This document shows, piece after piece, positions 10,330 to 18,847 of a stretch of DNA of 64,000 nt (position 1 is its first letter; each line of letters starts with the position of its first letter). The notes beneath the pieces are model-generated. The model had not been told where the DNA came from and made no database searches. It was given only the letters and a program-made list of their open reading frames with translations. The DNA is from Methyloversatilis sp. (GTDB lineage: Bacteria > Pseudomonadota > Gammaproteobacteria > Burkholderiales > Rhodocyclaceae): NCBI RefSeq assembly GCF_030696805.1, contig NZ_JAUYRO010000034.1, forward strand, positions 1 to 64,000. Reading direction: 5' to 3'. The position numbers were made by a program, and so were the translations under genes.

Positions 10330-12417
10330 TCAAGCAACGGCTGCTTCAGCCGCCTGCAGAGGAAAAACGAGCCGGAAAAGACTGCCCCGACCCGGTTCGC
10401 TGGTCACTTCTATCCGCCCGCCCAGATCGTGGACGTAGCGAAAACTTTCGTATGCGCCGATCCCCATTCCGTTCGCCTTGGTTGACTGGAAGGGTTTGAA
10501 CAACCGCTCGCGCATGAACTCTTCGGTCATGCCGCAACCGGAGTCTTCGACCTCGATCACGACAGCGGCTTCCATGCGGCGCGCACGGATACTGACTTTA
10601 CCGTTTTGCGGCGTGGCATCCAGTGCATTCTGCACAAGATGCCCCACAACCCTCTCTATACGATCTTCATGGGCGCGCACCATCAGGCCGCTTTCCGCAT
10701 CGAGTTCGAGTTCGCAGCCGCTGCGTGCCCGGGCGCGGTGCAGTCGCTCGAGCAGAGGTGTCAGCTCGACCGGCGCGGCCTGCTCGATCGGCTGGGTGCC
10801 GGAGCGCAACTGCAGCAGCATGCCGTTCATGCGACCGACGGCGTGTTCGATGGTGTCCATCATGTCCTGCTGGAACTCGGGGTTGTCGTGATGCTTTTTC
10901 GCATTGCGCAGCAGCAGGGACAGCTGGGCGATGAGGTTTTTCAGGTCGTGCACGACGAAGGCGCTCATCTTGGAAAAGGCCTCGAACTTCTTGGCCTCGA
11001 TCAGCGCTTCCATGGCCTGGGTCTGATTGAGCACACCGGCCACCTGGCGCCCGGCTGTCTTCAACAGGTCGCGCACCTCCCAATTCAGATCCAGCAGCGC
11101 GCGCGGTCGGCACAGCACGACGAAGCCGAGCGGCATGTCTTCGCTGCCGAGCGGGCAGATGAGCCAGACGTCCGGCGTCTGCGCGACCCACTCAGGGAGC
11201 CTCAGATTGCCGTACACCCCGGGGCGCGAACGGTGCTCTTCGACGTTGATCACCCACATCTTGCCCAGCAGCAACTGGATCAGCGCGCTGTCCGCCGGCT
11301 CCCGCGCATCGATCATGGGTACGTTCAGGCGCGCCGCAGGTGCGTAATGACCGGTTTCGCTGCGCAACCACAACATGCCGCCCGGACTTTCGACCAGATC
11401 GGCCATGACGCGGATCGAGGCCTGTCGGAGCGCGTCGACGCTGGACGCGCTGTACAGGGTGTCGGCCAGCTTCAGCCACTCGGCCCGATAGTCGTAGCGC
11501 AAGCTGAAGAAGTGCTTGTTGATGAATACGCGCAGCCACGCCCGCACGCTGCCGGAGGCGATCGACGCGAGGAATCCGAGGGCGCCGGCCGCCAGTACAA
11601 CCGTCTGCATGGCCTGGCCCCACTCGCCGCCAAAGTAGCGCACGTAGTAACCGGCCAGCGCGATGATGAGCAGCGCCCCGCCGGATATGACCAGTGCCGA
11701 GGTATGGAATACCGCGTCGCGTGACACATTCAGCCGGATCGACCACTCGCTGACGCGGGCCGATGACACGGCAAACAGCGGAATCGCCAGCGCGTGCACC
11801 AGACCGCGCGAGGCCCACAGCGTCGCGTCCTGCTGCCTGAACATCAGCGATTCGGAAAAGAAGTACAGGTCGAACGTGATCGAGAAAGCGAGGCCCAGCG
11901 TCATCGGCTTGATGCCCCAGCGCCACTGCTGCGGGGTGTTGCGGTAGAACTGTTCGATCATCACCGCGCCGAGCAGGCTCAGCCCGAGTCCGCACGCCAT
12001 CAGCCACATCACCGATGCCACACCGGTTGGCACCAGCCAGGACAGCACGACATAGCCCGCGCCGCAGGGCAACGCGGAAATCAGTACAAAACGGAGAAGC
12101 CAGGAGGGCCGCTTGAGCAGTGTGGGCAACGGCCGGCGGCCTTCGGGATCGATGACGCACGCCGCGAGGAACAGCAGGAAAAGCAGTGTATGCAGCGCAT
12201 CAGCCGCATAGACCAGCGTACGCAATACGGCGTAGCCCTTGAGCACGCTGGCCGCCGCAAGTGCGCACCACACGGCGCCCGACAACATGCAGACGGACAA
12301 AAGCCGGGCACGCGGCGACTGTCGCGCGCCCATGATCAGCTGCAGCCCGAACAAGGCGAAACCGACCGCTGCCACGCCATAGGCGTACAGCGCAAACGTT
12401 ACGGGGAAGGATTCCAT
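10330..12417 (-). CDS. prsK: PrsK, membrane histidine kinase of the XrtA/PEP-CTERM system
   Basis: The sensor kinase partner of PrsR, 695 residues. The N-terminal third (about 1-290) is highly hydrophobic, with roughly eight or more membrane helices. A GAF-like domain occupies about 315-465. The H-box is unusual but typical of this family, FVVHDLKNLIAQLS, with His490 as predicted phosphorylation site. The HATPase domain has an N-box VQNALDATP, G1 VEDSGCGM and G2 GMGIGAYESF. Its stop lies 9 bases upstream of the prsR ATG, so the pair is co-translated. The inducing signal is not visible from sequence. Confidence 0.95.
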   Translation of the reverse strand: MESFPVTFALYAYGVAAVGFALFGLQLIMGARQSPRARLLSVCMLSGAVWCALAAASVLKGYAVLRTLVYAADALHTLLFLLFLAACVIDPEGRRPLPTLLKRPSWLLRFVLISALPCGAGYVVLSWLVPTGVASVMWLMACGLGLSLLGAVMIEQFYRNTPQQWRWGIKPMTLGLAFSITFDLYFFSESLMFRQQDATLWASRGLVHALAIPLFAVSSARVSEWSIRLNVSRDAVFHTSALVISGGALLIIALAGYYVRYFGGEWGQAMQTVVLAAGALGFLASIASGSVRAWLRVFINKHFFSLRYDYRAEWLKLADTLYSASSVDALRQASIRVMADLVESPGGMLWLRSETGHYAPAARLNVPMIDAREPADSALIQLLLGKMWVINVEEHRSRPGVYGNLRLPEWVAQTPDVWLICPLGSEDMPLGFVVLCRPRALLDLNWEVRDLLKTAGRQVAGVLNQTQAMEALIEAKKFEAFSKMSAFVVHDLKNLIAQLSLLLRNAKKHHDNPEFQQDMMDTIEHAVGRMNGMLLQLRSGTQPIEQAAPVELTPLLERLHRARARSGCELELDAESGLMVRAHEDRIERVVGHLVQNALDATPQNGKVSIRARRMEAAVVIEVEDSGCGMTEEFMRERLFKPFQSTKANGMGIGAYESFRYVHDLGGRIEVTSEPGRGSLFRLVFPLQAAEAAVA

Positions 12418-12480
12418 CGACGGGCCGGTAGCGTGAGGGGTAACCGCTGCATTGTGCCCGCCGGCAGGGGGCGCGTCACC

Positions 12481-12522
12481 GGAGGCGCCCTACCGAAGAC
12501 ACCCTGCCGAAGGCACCCTGCC
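12481..12522. repeat. Three imperfect 14-bp tandem repeats upstream of prsK
   Basis: Units GGAGGCGCCCTACC, GAAGACACCCTGCC and GAAGGCACCCTGCC follow one another without spacing in the 132-base gap between the sugar transferase stop and the prsK start. Units 2 and 3 differ at one base and unit 1 is more diverged. The period is not a multiple of three and no gene covers them. They could be a direct-repeat operator or simple slippage. Confidence 0.6.
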
Positions 12523-12549
12523 GCGCGCCTGGCGACGTGTCGCGTCGAT

Positions 12550-13938
12550 TCAGCGCGCGCCGTCGCCGGTGAGCACGACGCGCACCGTCTGCAGCAGCAC
12601 CAGCATGTCGAGGAACAGGGTGTGGTTCTTGACGTAATACAGGTCGTACTGCAGCTTCTGCACCGCGTCATCCACCGAAGCACCGTAGGCGTAGCGCACC
12701 TGGGCCCAGCCGGTGATGCCCGGCTTGACCGAGTGACGCGCGGCGTAGAACGGGATCTGGTCGGTCAGCTGATCGACGAAGTAAGGACGTTCCGGACGCG
12801 GCCCGACAAAACTCATGTCGCCGTGCAGCACGTTGAAGATCTGCGGCAGTTCGTCGATGCGCGTCTTGCGGATGAAGTGGCCGACGCGGGTGACCCGGTC
12901 ATCGCTGTTGCTTGCCCAGCGCGGCTTGCCGTCCGCTTCCGCATCCAGACGCATGCTGCGGAACTTCAGCACCTTGAACGTACGGCCACCCTGGCCAACA
13001 CGCTCCTGACGGTAGATGACAGGGAAACCGGATTCCAGCGCGATGGCGATGGCGGCCAGCAACATCACCGGCGCCGTCACGATCAACAGCACCGACGCTG
13101 CGAGCACGTCGAACAGCCGCTTCACGACCGTCCGGCCGATCCCCTGGCGGAAGCCGTCGCCGTAGATCAACCAGCTGGCGCGTAACGAATCGAGCCGCAC
13201 CTGACCGCGCATCCGCTCGAAAAAGCTCGACAGGTCATTGACCGTCACGCCGGCCAGTTTGCAGTCCAGCAATTCACGCAGCGGCAGCACACCGCCCCGA
13301 CGTTCGCGCACTGCAACAACGATTTCATTTGCGCGGTGATCGCGCGCCAGCTGCATCACGCAACTGCCTTCCGGCATCACCATGGCACTCGGTACTTCCA
13401 CTGAAGTGTCTGCCCCGACCGACACGAAGCCGACGATGGTGTGCGTCGCACTGGCCGACGTCGAAACACTGGCCCACACCGAAGCGGCCTCGGAGCCCGT
13501 GCCGACGACCAGAATGCGGCGCGTAAACATGCCGGCACCGTCGGCCTGCACGAAAGACGCCGCGCGCAGCAGCAGGATGCCGCCAAAGCCGAGACATAGC
13601 GAAACATCGAGCGCCGGCATTGCCATGCTGCCCTGCGGCAACAGTCGGAACACCATATAAGCCACCGGGAGGCCCAACAGGAAGGCAAACAGCACGCGCC
13701 CGACGAGTTCCGAAAGATTGCGCGGCTGCTCACTCTGATACAGGCCGAGCGTGCTCATCAGCACGGTCATCACGGCAGCGAAGACCGCTGCCGGAACGAG
13801 TGCAGGCAACAGCGATTCGAGGCTGCCCGGTGCACTGATCCACGCCGCGCCAAAGCCGGCAATCAACAGGACCAACGCTTCGGCAACAAGTCTCATGAGC
13901 GTTACGGACGGAACATAGTGACTGAACAACCTGACCAC
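12550..13938 (-). CDS. Initiating sugar transferase, XrtA/PEP-CTERM family (TIGR03013, EpsB-like)
   Basis: A polyprenyl-phosphate hexose-1-phosphate transferase that starts the lipid-linked EPS repeat unit. The 462-residue protein has four N-terminal membrane helices, a central CoA-binding/Rossmann-like region (VVGTGSEAASVWASV) and a fifth helix before the catalytic Bac_transf domain. That domain shows KRLFDVLAASVLLIVTAPV, YRQERVGQGG, FKVLKFRSM, RKTRIDELPQIFNVL and SFVGPRPERP. The start is GTG (encoded VRLFSHYVPS), matching the family N-terminus. It is the first gene of the minus-strand run towards prsK and tviB. Confidence 0.95.
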   Translation of the reverse strand: MVRLFSHYVPSVTLMRLVAEALVLLIAGFGAAWISAPGSLESLLPALVPAAVFAAVMTVLMSTLGLYQSEQPRNLSELVGRVLFAFLLGLPVAYMVFRLLPQGSMAMPALDVSLCLGFGGILLLRAASFVQADGAGMFTRRILVVGTGSEAASVWASVSTSASATHTIVGFVSVGADTSVEVPSAMVMPEGSCVMQLARDHRANEIVVAVRERRGGVLPLRELLDCKLAGVTVNDLSSFFERMRGQVRLDSLRASWLIYGDGFRQGIGRTVVKRLFDVLAASVLLIVTAPVMLLAAIAIALESGFPVIYRQERVGQGGRTFKVLKFRSMRLDAEADGKPRWASNSDDRVTRVGHFIRKTRIDELPQIFNVLHGDMSFVGPRPERPYFVDQLTDQIPFYAARHSVKPGITGWAQVRYAYGASVDDAVQKLQYDLYYVKNHTLFLDMLVLLQTVRVVLTGDGAR

Positions 13939-14208
13939 GGTAGACCCCTTTTCGAGCTGCTCATTTTGATTCGCGTCGTGTCATGCAACGGGTTGCCGGA
14001 AGCGACGCGTTGAGCGGTGGAGCGCGAACGATATGTGCGGCGAGGCCTTTCGAGCGTGAATATCATCACGAGACGCAGCCGCACTAAGGGGATGTGATAA
14101 CTGAAGCACGTTGCGAAGCCGTTTCAGGGCATCACAACGCGGTTCAGGACACAAAAATCCACATAAACAGGGGGTGTTCTGCCACTTTCTGGCTGCGACT
14201 GGATGCCT
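13939..14208. other. Intergenic region upstream of the initiating transferase
   Basis: These 270 bases lie between two minus-strand genes and must hold the promoter of the sugar transferase run or its leader. The best sigma-54-like sequence (minus strand, within 13983-13999) has GG and GC separated by 9 instead of the required 10 bases, so I do not call it a promoter. No gene is supported. Confidence 0.4.
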
Positions 14209-15453
14209 TCAGACGAGCAGTTCGGCAGGTTCCGGATGGGCGAGGAAGGCAGTCGGACTGGCGCTGTAGCCGTAGGCACCCGACTGGAATACAGCGATCA
14301 GGTCGCCAGGGCCGGCCTCGGCCAGATCGACCTTGTCCCCAAGCACATCAAGCGGTGTACACAGCGGGCCGACCACGTTGACCTTCTCGTTCGCAACGCC
14401 ATCAATCCGGTTTGCCACGGCTACGGGAAAGTTGCGGCGGATCACCTGGCCGAAATTTCCCGATGCCGCCAAGTGGTGATGCATGCCGCCGTCGACCACG
14501 ATAAAGATCTGTCCGCGCGAAACCTTGCGATCGAGCACCCTGCATATATACAACCCGGCCTCACCCACCAAGTAGCGACCAAGTTCGAGCACAAGATCCG
14601 CACCGGGCAGCGTCATGCGGGCGTCTGCTACCACGCTGGCCAGTGCAGCGCACACGGGTTCAAGCTCCAGCGGTTGCTCACCCGGGAAATAGGGAATTCC
14701 AAAGCCGCCCCCGATGTTCAGAGTTCTTGGAGGTGATGGTGCGTCCGAAGCAAGTCGGAGCATCAGTTCGAAGCTTCGTCGCTGCATGTCAATCAGCGCG
14801 TCGGCGTTCAGATTCTGAGATCCTGCGTATATGTGGAAGCCCTCGAACGCAAGACCAAGCGACCCGATGCGCCGAAGCAATTGGGGCACTGCCTCCGCAT
14901 CGACACCGAAAGGCTTGGCACCTCCCCCCATCCGCATACCCGAAGAACGTATTTCGAAATCCGGGTTGATGCGTACGGCCACACGCGCTGGCCAGCCGGA
15001 TTCTTCCGACAGGCTGGCCAGCAGTTCAACTTCGCGACTGGACTCGACATTCAGCAGGACACCTGCCGCCAGTGCCTGTCGCAATTCCTCCGCAGTCTTC
15101 CCCGGGCCGGCAAAACTGATGCGCGACGGCGCCATGCCGGCGTCCAGTGCAATTCTCAATTCACCGCCGGATGCCACATCAAGCCCATCCACCCGCGGCG
15201 CCATGAAACTGACAAGCGCCGGCATCGGATTGGCTTTCATGGCGTAATGCAGTTGCACGCCAGCCGGCAGCAACCGACGCAGCAAGCCCACGCGGGCGTC
15301 GATCAGGCTGCGGTCGTACGCGTAAAAAGGAGTGTATCCGGCCATCGCGGCCACTCGGGAAACCTTCTGGCCGTTGATCAACAGTTCGCCGTCAGCGCGC
15401 GAAAATGCATTGGCAGGGGCGTACGGCGCAGCATGGATGGCGTTCACGATCAA
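14209..15453 (-). CDS. PLP-dependent decarboxylase, exosortase A system-associated (TIGR03099-like)
   Basis: A fold-type III PLP enzyme of the ornithine/diaminopimelate decarboxylase class, 414 residues. The PLP lysine is Lys73 in LHYAMKANP. Other family features are NIGGGFGIPY, a substrate-binding LELGRYLVGEAGLY and a C-terminal GAYGYSASPTAFL. Start is TTG at 15453 or GTG at 15447; both overlap or nearly touch the acyl-CoA ligase stop, so translation is coupled. It works with the adjacent ligase and carrier protein in a pathway whose product is unknown. The substrate may be an amino acid carried on the acyl carrier protein (inference). Confidence 0.93.
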   Translation of the reverse strand: MIVNAIHAAPYAPANAFSRADGELLINGQKVSRVAAMAGYTPFYAYDRSLIDARVGLLRRLLPAGVQLHYAMKANPMPALVSFMAPRVDGLDVASGGELRIALDAGMAPSRISFAGPGKTAEELRQALAAGVLLNVESSREVELLASLSEESGWPARVAVRINPDFEIRSSGMRMGGGAKPFGVDAEAVPQLLRRIGSLGLAFEGFHIYAGSQNLNADALIDMQRRSFELMLRLASDAPSPPRTLNIGGGFGIPYFPGEQPLELEPVCAALASVVADARMTLPGADLVLELGRYLVGEAGLYICRVLDRKVSRGQIFIVVDGGMHHHLAASGNFGQVIRRNFPVAVANRIDGVANEKVNVVGPLCTPLDVLGDKVDLAEAGPGDLIAVFQSGAYGYSASPTAFLAHPEPAELLV

Positions 15454-17039
15454 GGTTTGATTCCAGCGGAAAGATTCAAGCGGCGACAGGCGTCGGCTTC
15501 GATGGCGGTCCGATCAAGTTTGCCGTTCGGGTTGCGAGGCAGCGCGTCGTCGAACACGATGAAATGGGTCGGCACCTGGTAGGCGGGCAGCTGCGTTCGA
15601 CACAGCGCGCGCAGCGCGTCGATATCCGGTGCACCGGAAAAGTACAAGGCGGCGGCGATGACCTGCCCAAGTTCGGCATCTTCGACGCCGAACGCGACGC
15701 ATTCAGCCACCCAACCGGTCAGCAGCAGCGATTCTTCTATCTCCGTCGGACTTACGCGGTATCCGGACGTCTTGATCATGTCGTCGCGACGGCCCACGAA
15801 GTAGAGAAAACCTTCCTCGTCCATACGGACCGTATCTCCGGAAAACACCACGATCTCATCGCGCAGCAGGCCGGGGGGATTCACCTTCGCGGCTGCCGGC
15901 AAAGGGCGGAAGCGTTCGGCCGTTCGCGCGGCATCGTTCCAGTAGCCCTGCGCCACCAGCGAACCCCGCTGTACAAGCTCCCCGACTTCCCCAGGCGCAC
16001 ACTGGCGACCGTCCTCCCGCAGCACGAGCACTTCAGCATTCGGAATGGCACGCCCGATGGAATCGGGCCGCAGATCCACCTGCTCGGGCGGCAGATAGGT
16101 CGCACGGAAGGCTTCGGTCAGACCGTACATGAGGAATGGCCTGGCGGAAGGCGCACGTGCGCGCAGCGCGTCCAGCGTGACACGCGGCATGCGCCCGCCG
16201 GTACTCGCGAAGTAGCGCAGGTGCGAATCGATGGATTCCGGCCACGGCAACTGAACGATCTGCATATATAGAGGAGGCACGGCGGTCAGTCCGGTCACCC
16301 GCTCGACAGCCATCGCCTTTACGACGTCGCGGGCCATCAGGTAGTTGATCAGCACCACCCGCGCACCGCTCAGGAATCCGGTGGTCAGTTGCGAAAACCC
16401 TGCATCGAAGGATAGCGGCAGCGCCGCCAGAATCGTATCGCCCGCGTGGTTGCCGAGATAGCTCACCACACTGCACGCGCCCGAGACCATGTTCCGGTGC
16501 GACAGCACCACGCCTTTCGGCTGTCCCGTGCTTCCGGACGTATACAGGATGGCCGCCATATCGCAGTCGATCACGCGGTGCATTGCACGCGCCGGCGCAT
16601 CGATGAAGGTCGCCCATGGCAGGGCGCCCGGCGCATCGCCATCGACCAGCACGGTATGCGCCAACTCCGGGCATGCAGGCTGGAGCGTGCCGAGCGCGGC
16701 AAGCCGGAAGGTTGACGTAATGAGCACACGAGCACCGCTGTCGCGCAGGATGTGACCGACCTGCGCCGCCTTGAGTAGCGGATTGATGGGCACGAACACG
16801 GCACCGCAGGCGGCGGCACCGAAACTGGCCACCACGGCTTCGAAACGCTTTTCGAGGAAGATGCACACCCGGTCGCCGCGGCACACGCCCAGCGCCAGCA
16901 GGCCGTTCGCACACGCCTCAACCTGCTGCGCCAGCATGGCGTAGGAAAGATCGACACCATTTGCGCGCAGCGCGCAAGCATCGCCATCGCGGGCGGCTGC
17001 ATGTTCGACCAGATGGTTCACTAGGGTTGGAACGGGCAT
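15450..17039 (-). CDS. Acyl-CoA ligase (AMP-forming), exosortase A system-associated (TIGR03098-like)
   Basis: An ANL-superfamily adenylate-forming enzyme of 529 residues that activates a carboxylic or amino acid and probably passes it to a carrier thiol. Motifs: P-loop AILYTSGSTGQPKGVV, MYGLTEAFRATYL, SGDTVRMDEEGFLYFVGR with RDDMIKTSGYRVSPTEIEE, and the catalytic C-terminal lysine in NPNGKLDR. The ATG at 17039 (MPVPTLVNHLVEHAA) is preferred to a TTG three codons upstream. It is divergent from the carrier protein gene and overlaps the decarboxylase. Confidence 0.94.
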   Translation of the reverse strand: MPVPTLVNHLVEHAAARDGDACALRANGVDLSYAMLAQQVEACANGLLALGVCRGDRVCIFLEKRFEAVVASFGAAACGAVFVPINPLLKAAQVGHILRDSGARVLITSTFRLAALGTLQPACPELAHTVLVDGDAPGALPWATFIDAPARAMHRVIDCDMAAILYTSGSTGQPKGVVLSHRNMVSGACSVVSYLGNHAGDTILAALPLSFDAGFSQLTTGFLSGARVVLINYLMARDVVKAMAVERVTGLTAVPPLYMQIVQLPWPESIDSHLRYFASTGGRMPRVTLDALRARAPSARPFLMYGLTEAFRATYLPPEQVDLRPDSIGRAIPNAEVLVLREDGRQCAPGEVGELVQRGSLVAQGYWNDAARTAERFRPLPAAAKVNPPGLLRDEIVVFSGDTVRMDEEGFLYFVGRRDDMIKTSGYRVSPTEIEESLLLTGWVAECVAFGVEDAELGQVIAAALYFSGAPDIDALRALCRTQLPAYQVPTHFIVFDDALPRNPNGKLDRTAIEADACRRLNLSAGIKP

Positions 17040-17075
17040 GGAGGGCAATCGGCAGGACGCAAAGAAGGCAAAACC

Positions 17076-17081
17076 TATACT
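17076..17081 (+). promoter_or_regulatory. Candidate -10 element in the divergent ligase/carrier-protein region
   Basis: TATACT lies 80 bases before the carrier-protein GTG in the only divergent gap between these genes. No convincing -35 hexamer is found at 16-18 bases, so this is a weak, position-based call. Confidence 0.25.
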
Positions 17082-17161
17082 ATCGTGCGCCCGGAGCGAC
17101 GCCCCGGAGTGACAACTTCAAACCACACGCCCTCGAGACGGCGGAATACAGGGAGAGCAGA

Positions 17162-17413
17162 GTGGATACGCGGCATACCTTGCGCGAACTGCTTCGGCAA
17201 GAGCTGGATCTCGGTGCGCGCGCCGACATATTGGCTGACGACACGCCTCTGCTGGGCGCCATTCCCGAACTCGATTCGATGGCTGTCATCGCAGTGATCA
17301 CGGCACTCGAAGAGCAGTTCGGTGTAACACTGGACGACGCCGATATCGACGGCAGCACCTTCGCGACCTTCGGTGCCCTGCATCAGTTCGTCACCGAACA
17401 TCTCGCTGACTGA
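17162..17413 (+). CDS. Acyl carrier protein, exosortase A system-associated
   Basis: An 83-residue carrier protein. The phosphopantetheine attachment serine is Ser39 in PELDSMAVIAVI, followed by the helix segment LEEQFGVTLDDADID. The GTG at 17162 has GGGAGAG a few bases upstream and gives the normal carrier-protein length; a longer in-frame reading from 16961 runs antisense to the ligase and lacks homologous sequence. It is divergent from the acyl-CoA ligase and is presumably charged by it. The two alpha/beta hydrolases that usually accompany this module (TIGR03100/TIGR03101 types) are not in the window. Confidence 0.93.
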   Translation: MDTRHTLRELLRQELDLGARADILADDTPLLGAIPELDSMAVIAVITALEEQFGVTLDDADIDGSTFATFGALHQFVTEHLAD

Positions 17414-17431
17414 AGCCGCCGGCAGGACGGG

Positions 17432-18625
17432 TCACACCGGTGCGGCCAACGCAGCGAATGCGGCAGCCAAGGTCAACGCTGCAAGCAGCCCGAAAATCTT
17501 GCGCCTGCGTCCTGGACGATCAAGTCGGTAGCGCAGTGCCAGCAGACGTGTCCACAGACGCGGATCGATCAGGTCACCGCCCCTAACGTAGTGTTGAGCC
17601 AGTTCCGCCACCGTCACAAACCGCAAGCCGGGCTGCGCGCGCAAGGCTGCCGACACCAGATCGCCGATGGCACGAACGCTTTCCGCGTGCTGCGCCGACG
17701 CGCCGACAAAATTCGATCGATGGGTTTCCAGCAACAGTGGCCGTCGCTGTGCCCACTTCGTGGCCAGACCCGCCAGCCCGCGCCCGGTTCGATGCCCACG
17801 CACCGGTTCGAAGTAGTCATTGCGCACGATGGCGAGCAGCCCGGATGCGCAGCGCTGACCGTTGCGATAGTAGACACCTGCATCCACCGGCAGGCCGTCC
17901 GTGCCGCGCATCTCGTAGCGCTCGCCCGGCGTCACCAGCACGGCGAGGCCCTGCTCCGCCCAAGCACGCTCGACGCATGCGTTCCAGACGAACGTAGGCG
18001 GCACCACCACTTCGGGAAGGGCACCAAAACACTGCCTGAACATCGCAACCTCGTCCGCGACGCGGACGAGGATGTCGCCTTTGTCCAACGCCTTCGAAGG
18101 CAGCACGGACGCATCGGTCCAGCGGCTTTGCAAGGGTGACGGCAGCTGTTCCGTTTCCACGAACGGCGCGCCGGCCAACCAGACGCCCACCTGCGGATCC
18201 ATCTGAACCGCGCGCGTCAGCACCGCCGGGTGGTAATGCTCCATGCCGTGCAGCTGCAGATCGAACACCCCGGCACGCACACCCTGCGCCATCGCGTCGC
18301 ACACCGGCTTCAGCCGAGCATCTTCCAGCGTGACCCGCGCCGCGCCCAGCGCCTCATCGGGCGTCCTGGCCGCCCCCGGACCGGCCAGGATCACGCCGAG
18401 CGTCATCACCGGATGTCGTCCGGTCAGATCGCGATGCCGCGCCAGTTCCGCCGCGATGTCGCGCAACGCGTCGGCCTGTTCGAGCGGCCCGTAACCCCAG
18501 TCGTCGCCTTCGAACACCACGACCGGATGGCGCAGGCAGGGCTCTGCCCAGGCGGTAGCGATTTCGCGCCGCAAGAAGTAGATCGCCACTGCCCACAAGA
18601 AAACCACAGCCAACAAGCCGTACAT
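17432..18625 (-). CDS. Polysaccharide-deacetylase-like protein with terminal membrane helices
   Basis: A 397-residue protein with an N-terminal membrane helix (about 2-18) and a C-terminal one (about 378-396), so the central domain is probably anchored at both ends. Putative metal-site motifs FEGDDWG and QLHGMEHYHP (Asp-Asp and His-x3-His) resemble the NodB/deacetylase superfamily, and VVVPPTFVWNACVERAW resembles a late motif of that barrel. The ATG at 18625 has GGAGG 10 bases upstream; a GTG 33 bases earlier is possible. The family is distant from classical deacetylases, so activity on a glycan is an inference. Confidence 0.6.
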   Translation of the reverse strand: MYGLLAVVFLWAVAIYFLRREIATAWAEPCLRHPVVVFEGDDWGYGPLEQADALRDIAAELARHRDLTGRHPVMTLGVILAGPGAARTPDEALGAARVTLEDARLKPVCDAMAQGVRAGVFDLQLHGMEHYHPAVLTRAVQMDPQVGVWLAGAPFVETEQLPSPLQSRWTDASVLPSKALDKGDILVRVADEVAMFRQCFGALPEVVVPPTFVWNACVERAWAEQGLAVLVTPGERYEMRGTDGLPVDAGVYYRNGQRCASGLLAIVRNDYFEPVRGHRTGRGLAGLATKWAQRRPLLLETHRSNFVGASAQHAESVRAIGDLVSAALRAQPGLRFVTVAELAQHYVRGGDLIDPRLWTRLLALRYRLDRPGRRRKIFGLLAALTLAAAFAALAAPV

Positions 18626-18847
18626 GATGCGCAACCCTCCGGGCGCAGACTTTCTCACAGATCGAATGTGCGGAATGTGCCGAGCGGGTGCGTTCGTGAT
18701 TCAGGGCACTACCCGGAGCAGGCTCGTCGCCCTAAGCTTCGGGTTGCCGCAATCCGAATCCGCCTCGCAGCCGATCAGCCGCGCGATCCTGCCGCACGGC
18801 GCAGCCGGGTACTGCGCAATCGCAACGAACAACATCATCGTCCGCCC

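Noticed and set aside
13983-13999. Sigma-54-like sequence upstream of the initiating sugar transferase
   Set aside because: Read on the minus strand it has a CGGCA and TTGC pair, but GG and GC are 9 bases apart instead of 10; RpoN tolerates this spacing change poorly.
18230-18847. In-frame extension of the VanZ-heparinase gene to an upstream GTG
   Set aside because: The extra residues run antisense to the deacetylase-like gene and look non-membrane and Arg/His-rich; the VanZ homology begins only at the ATG at 18848.
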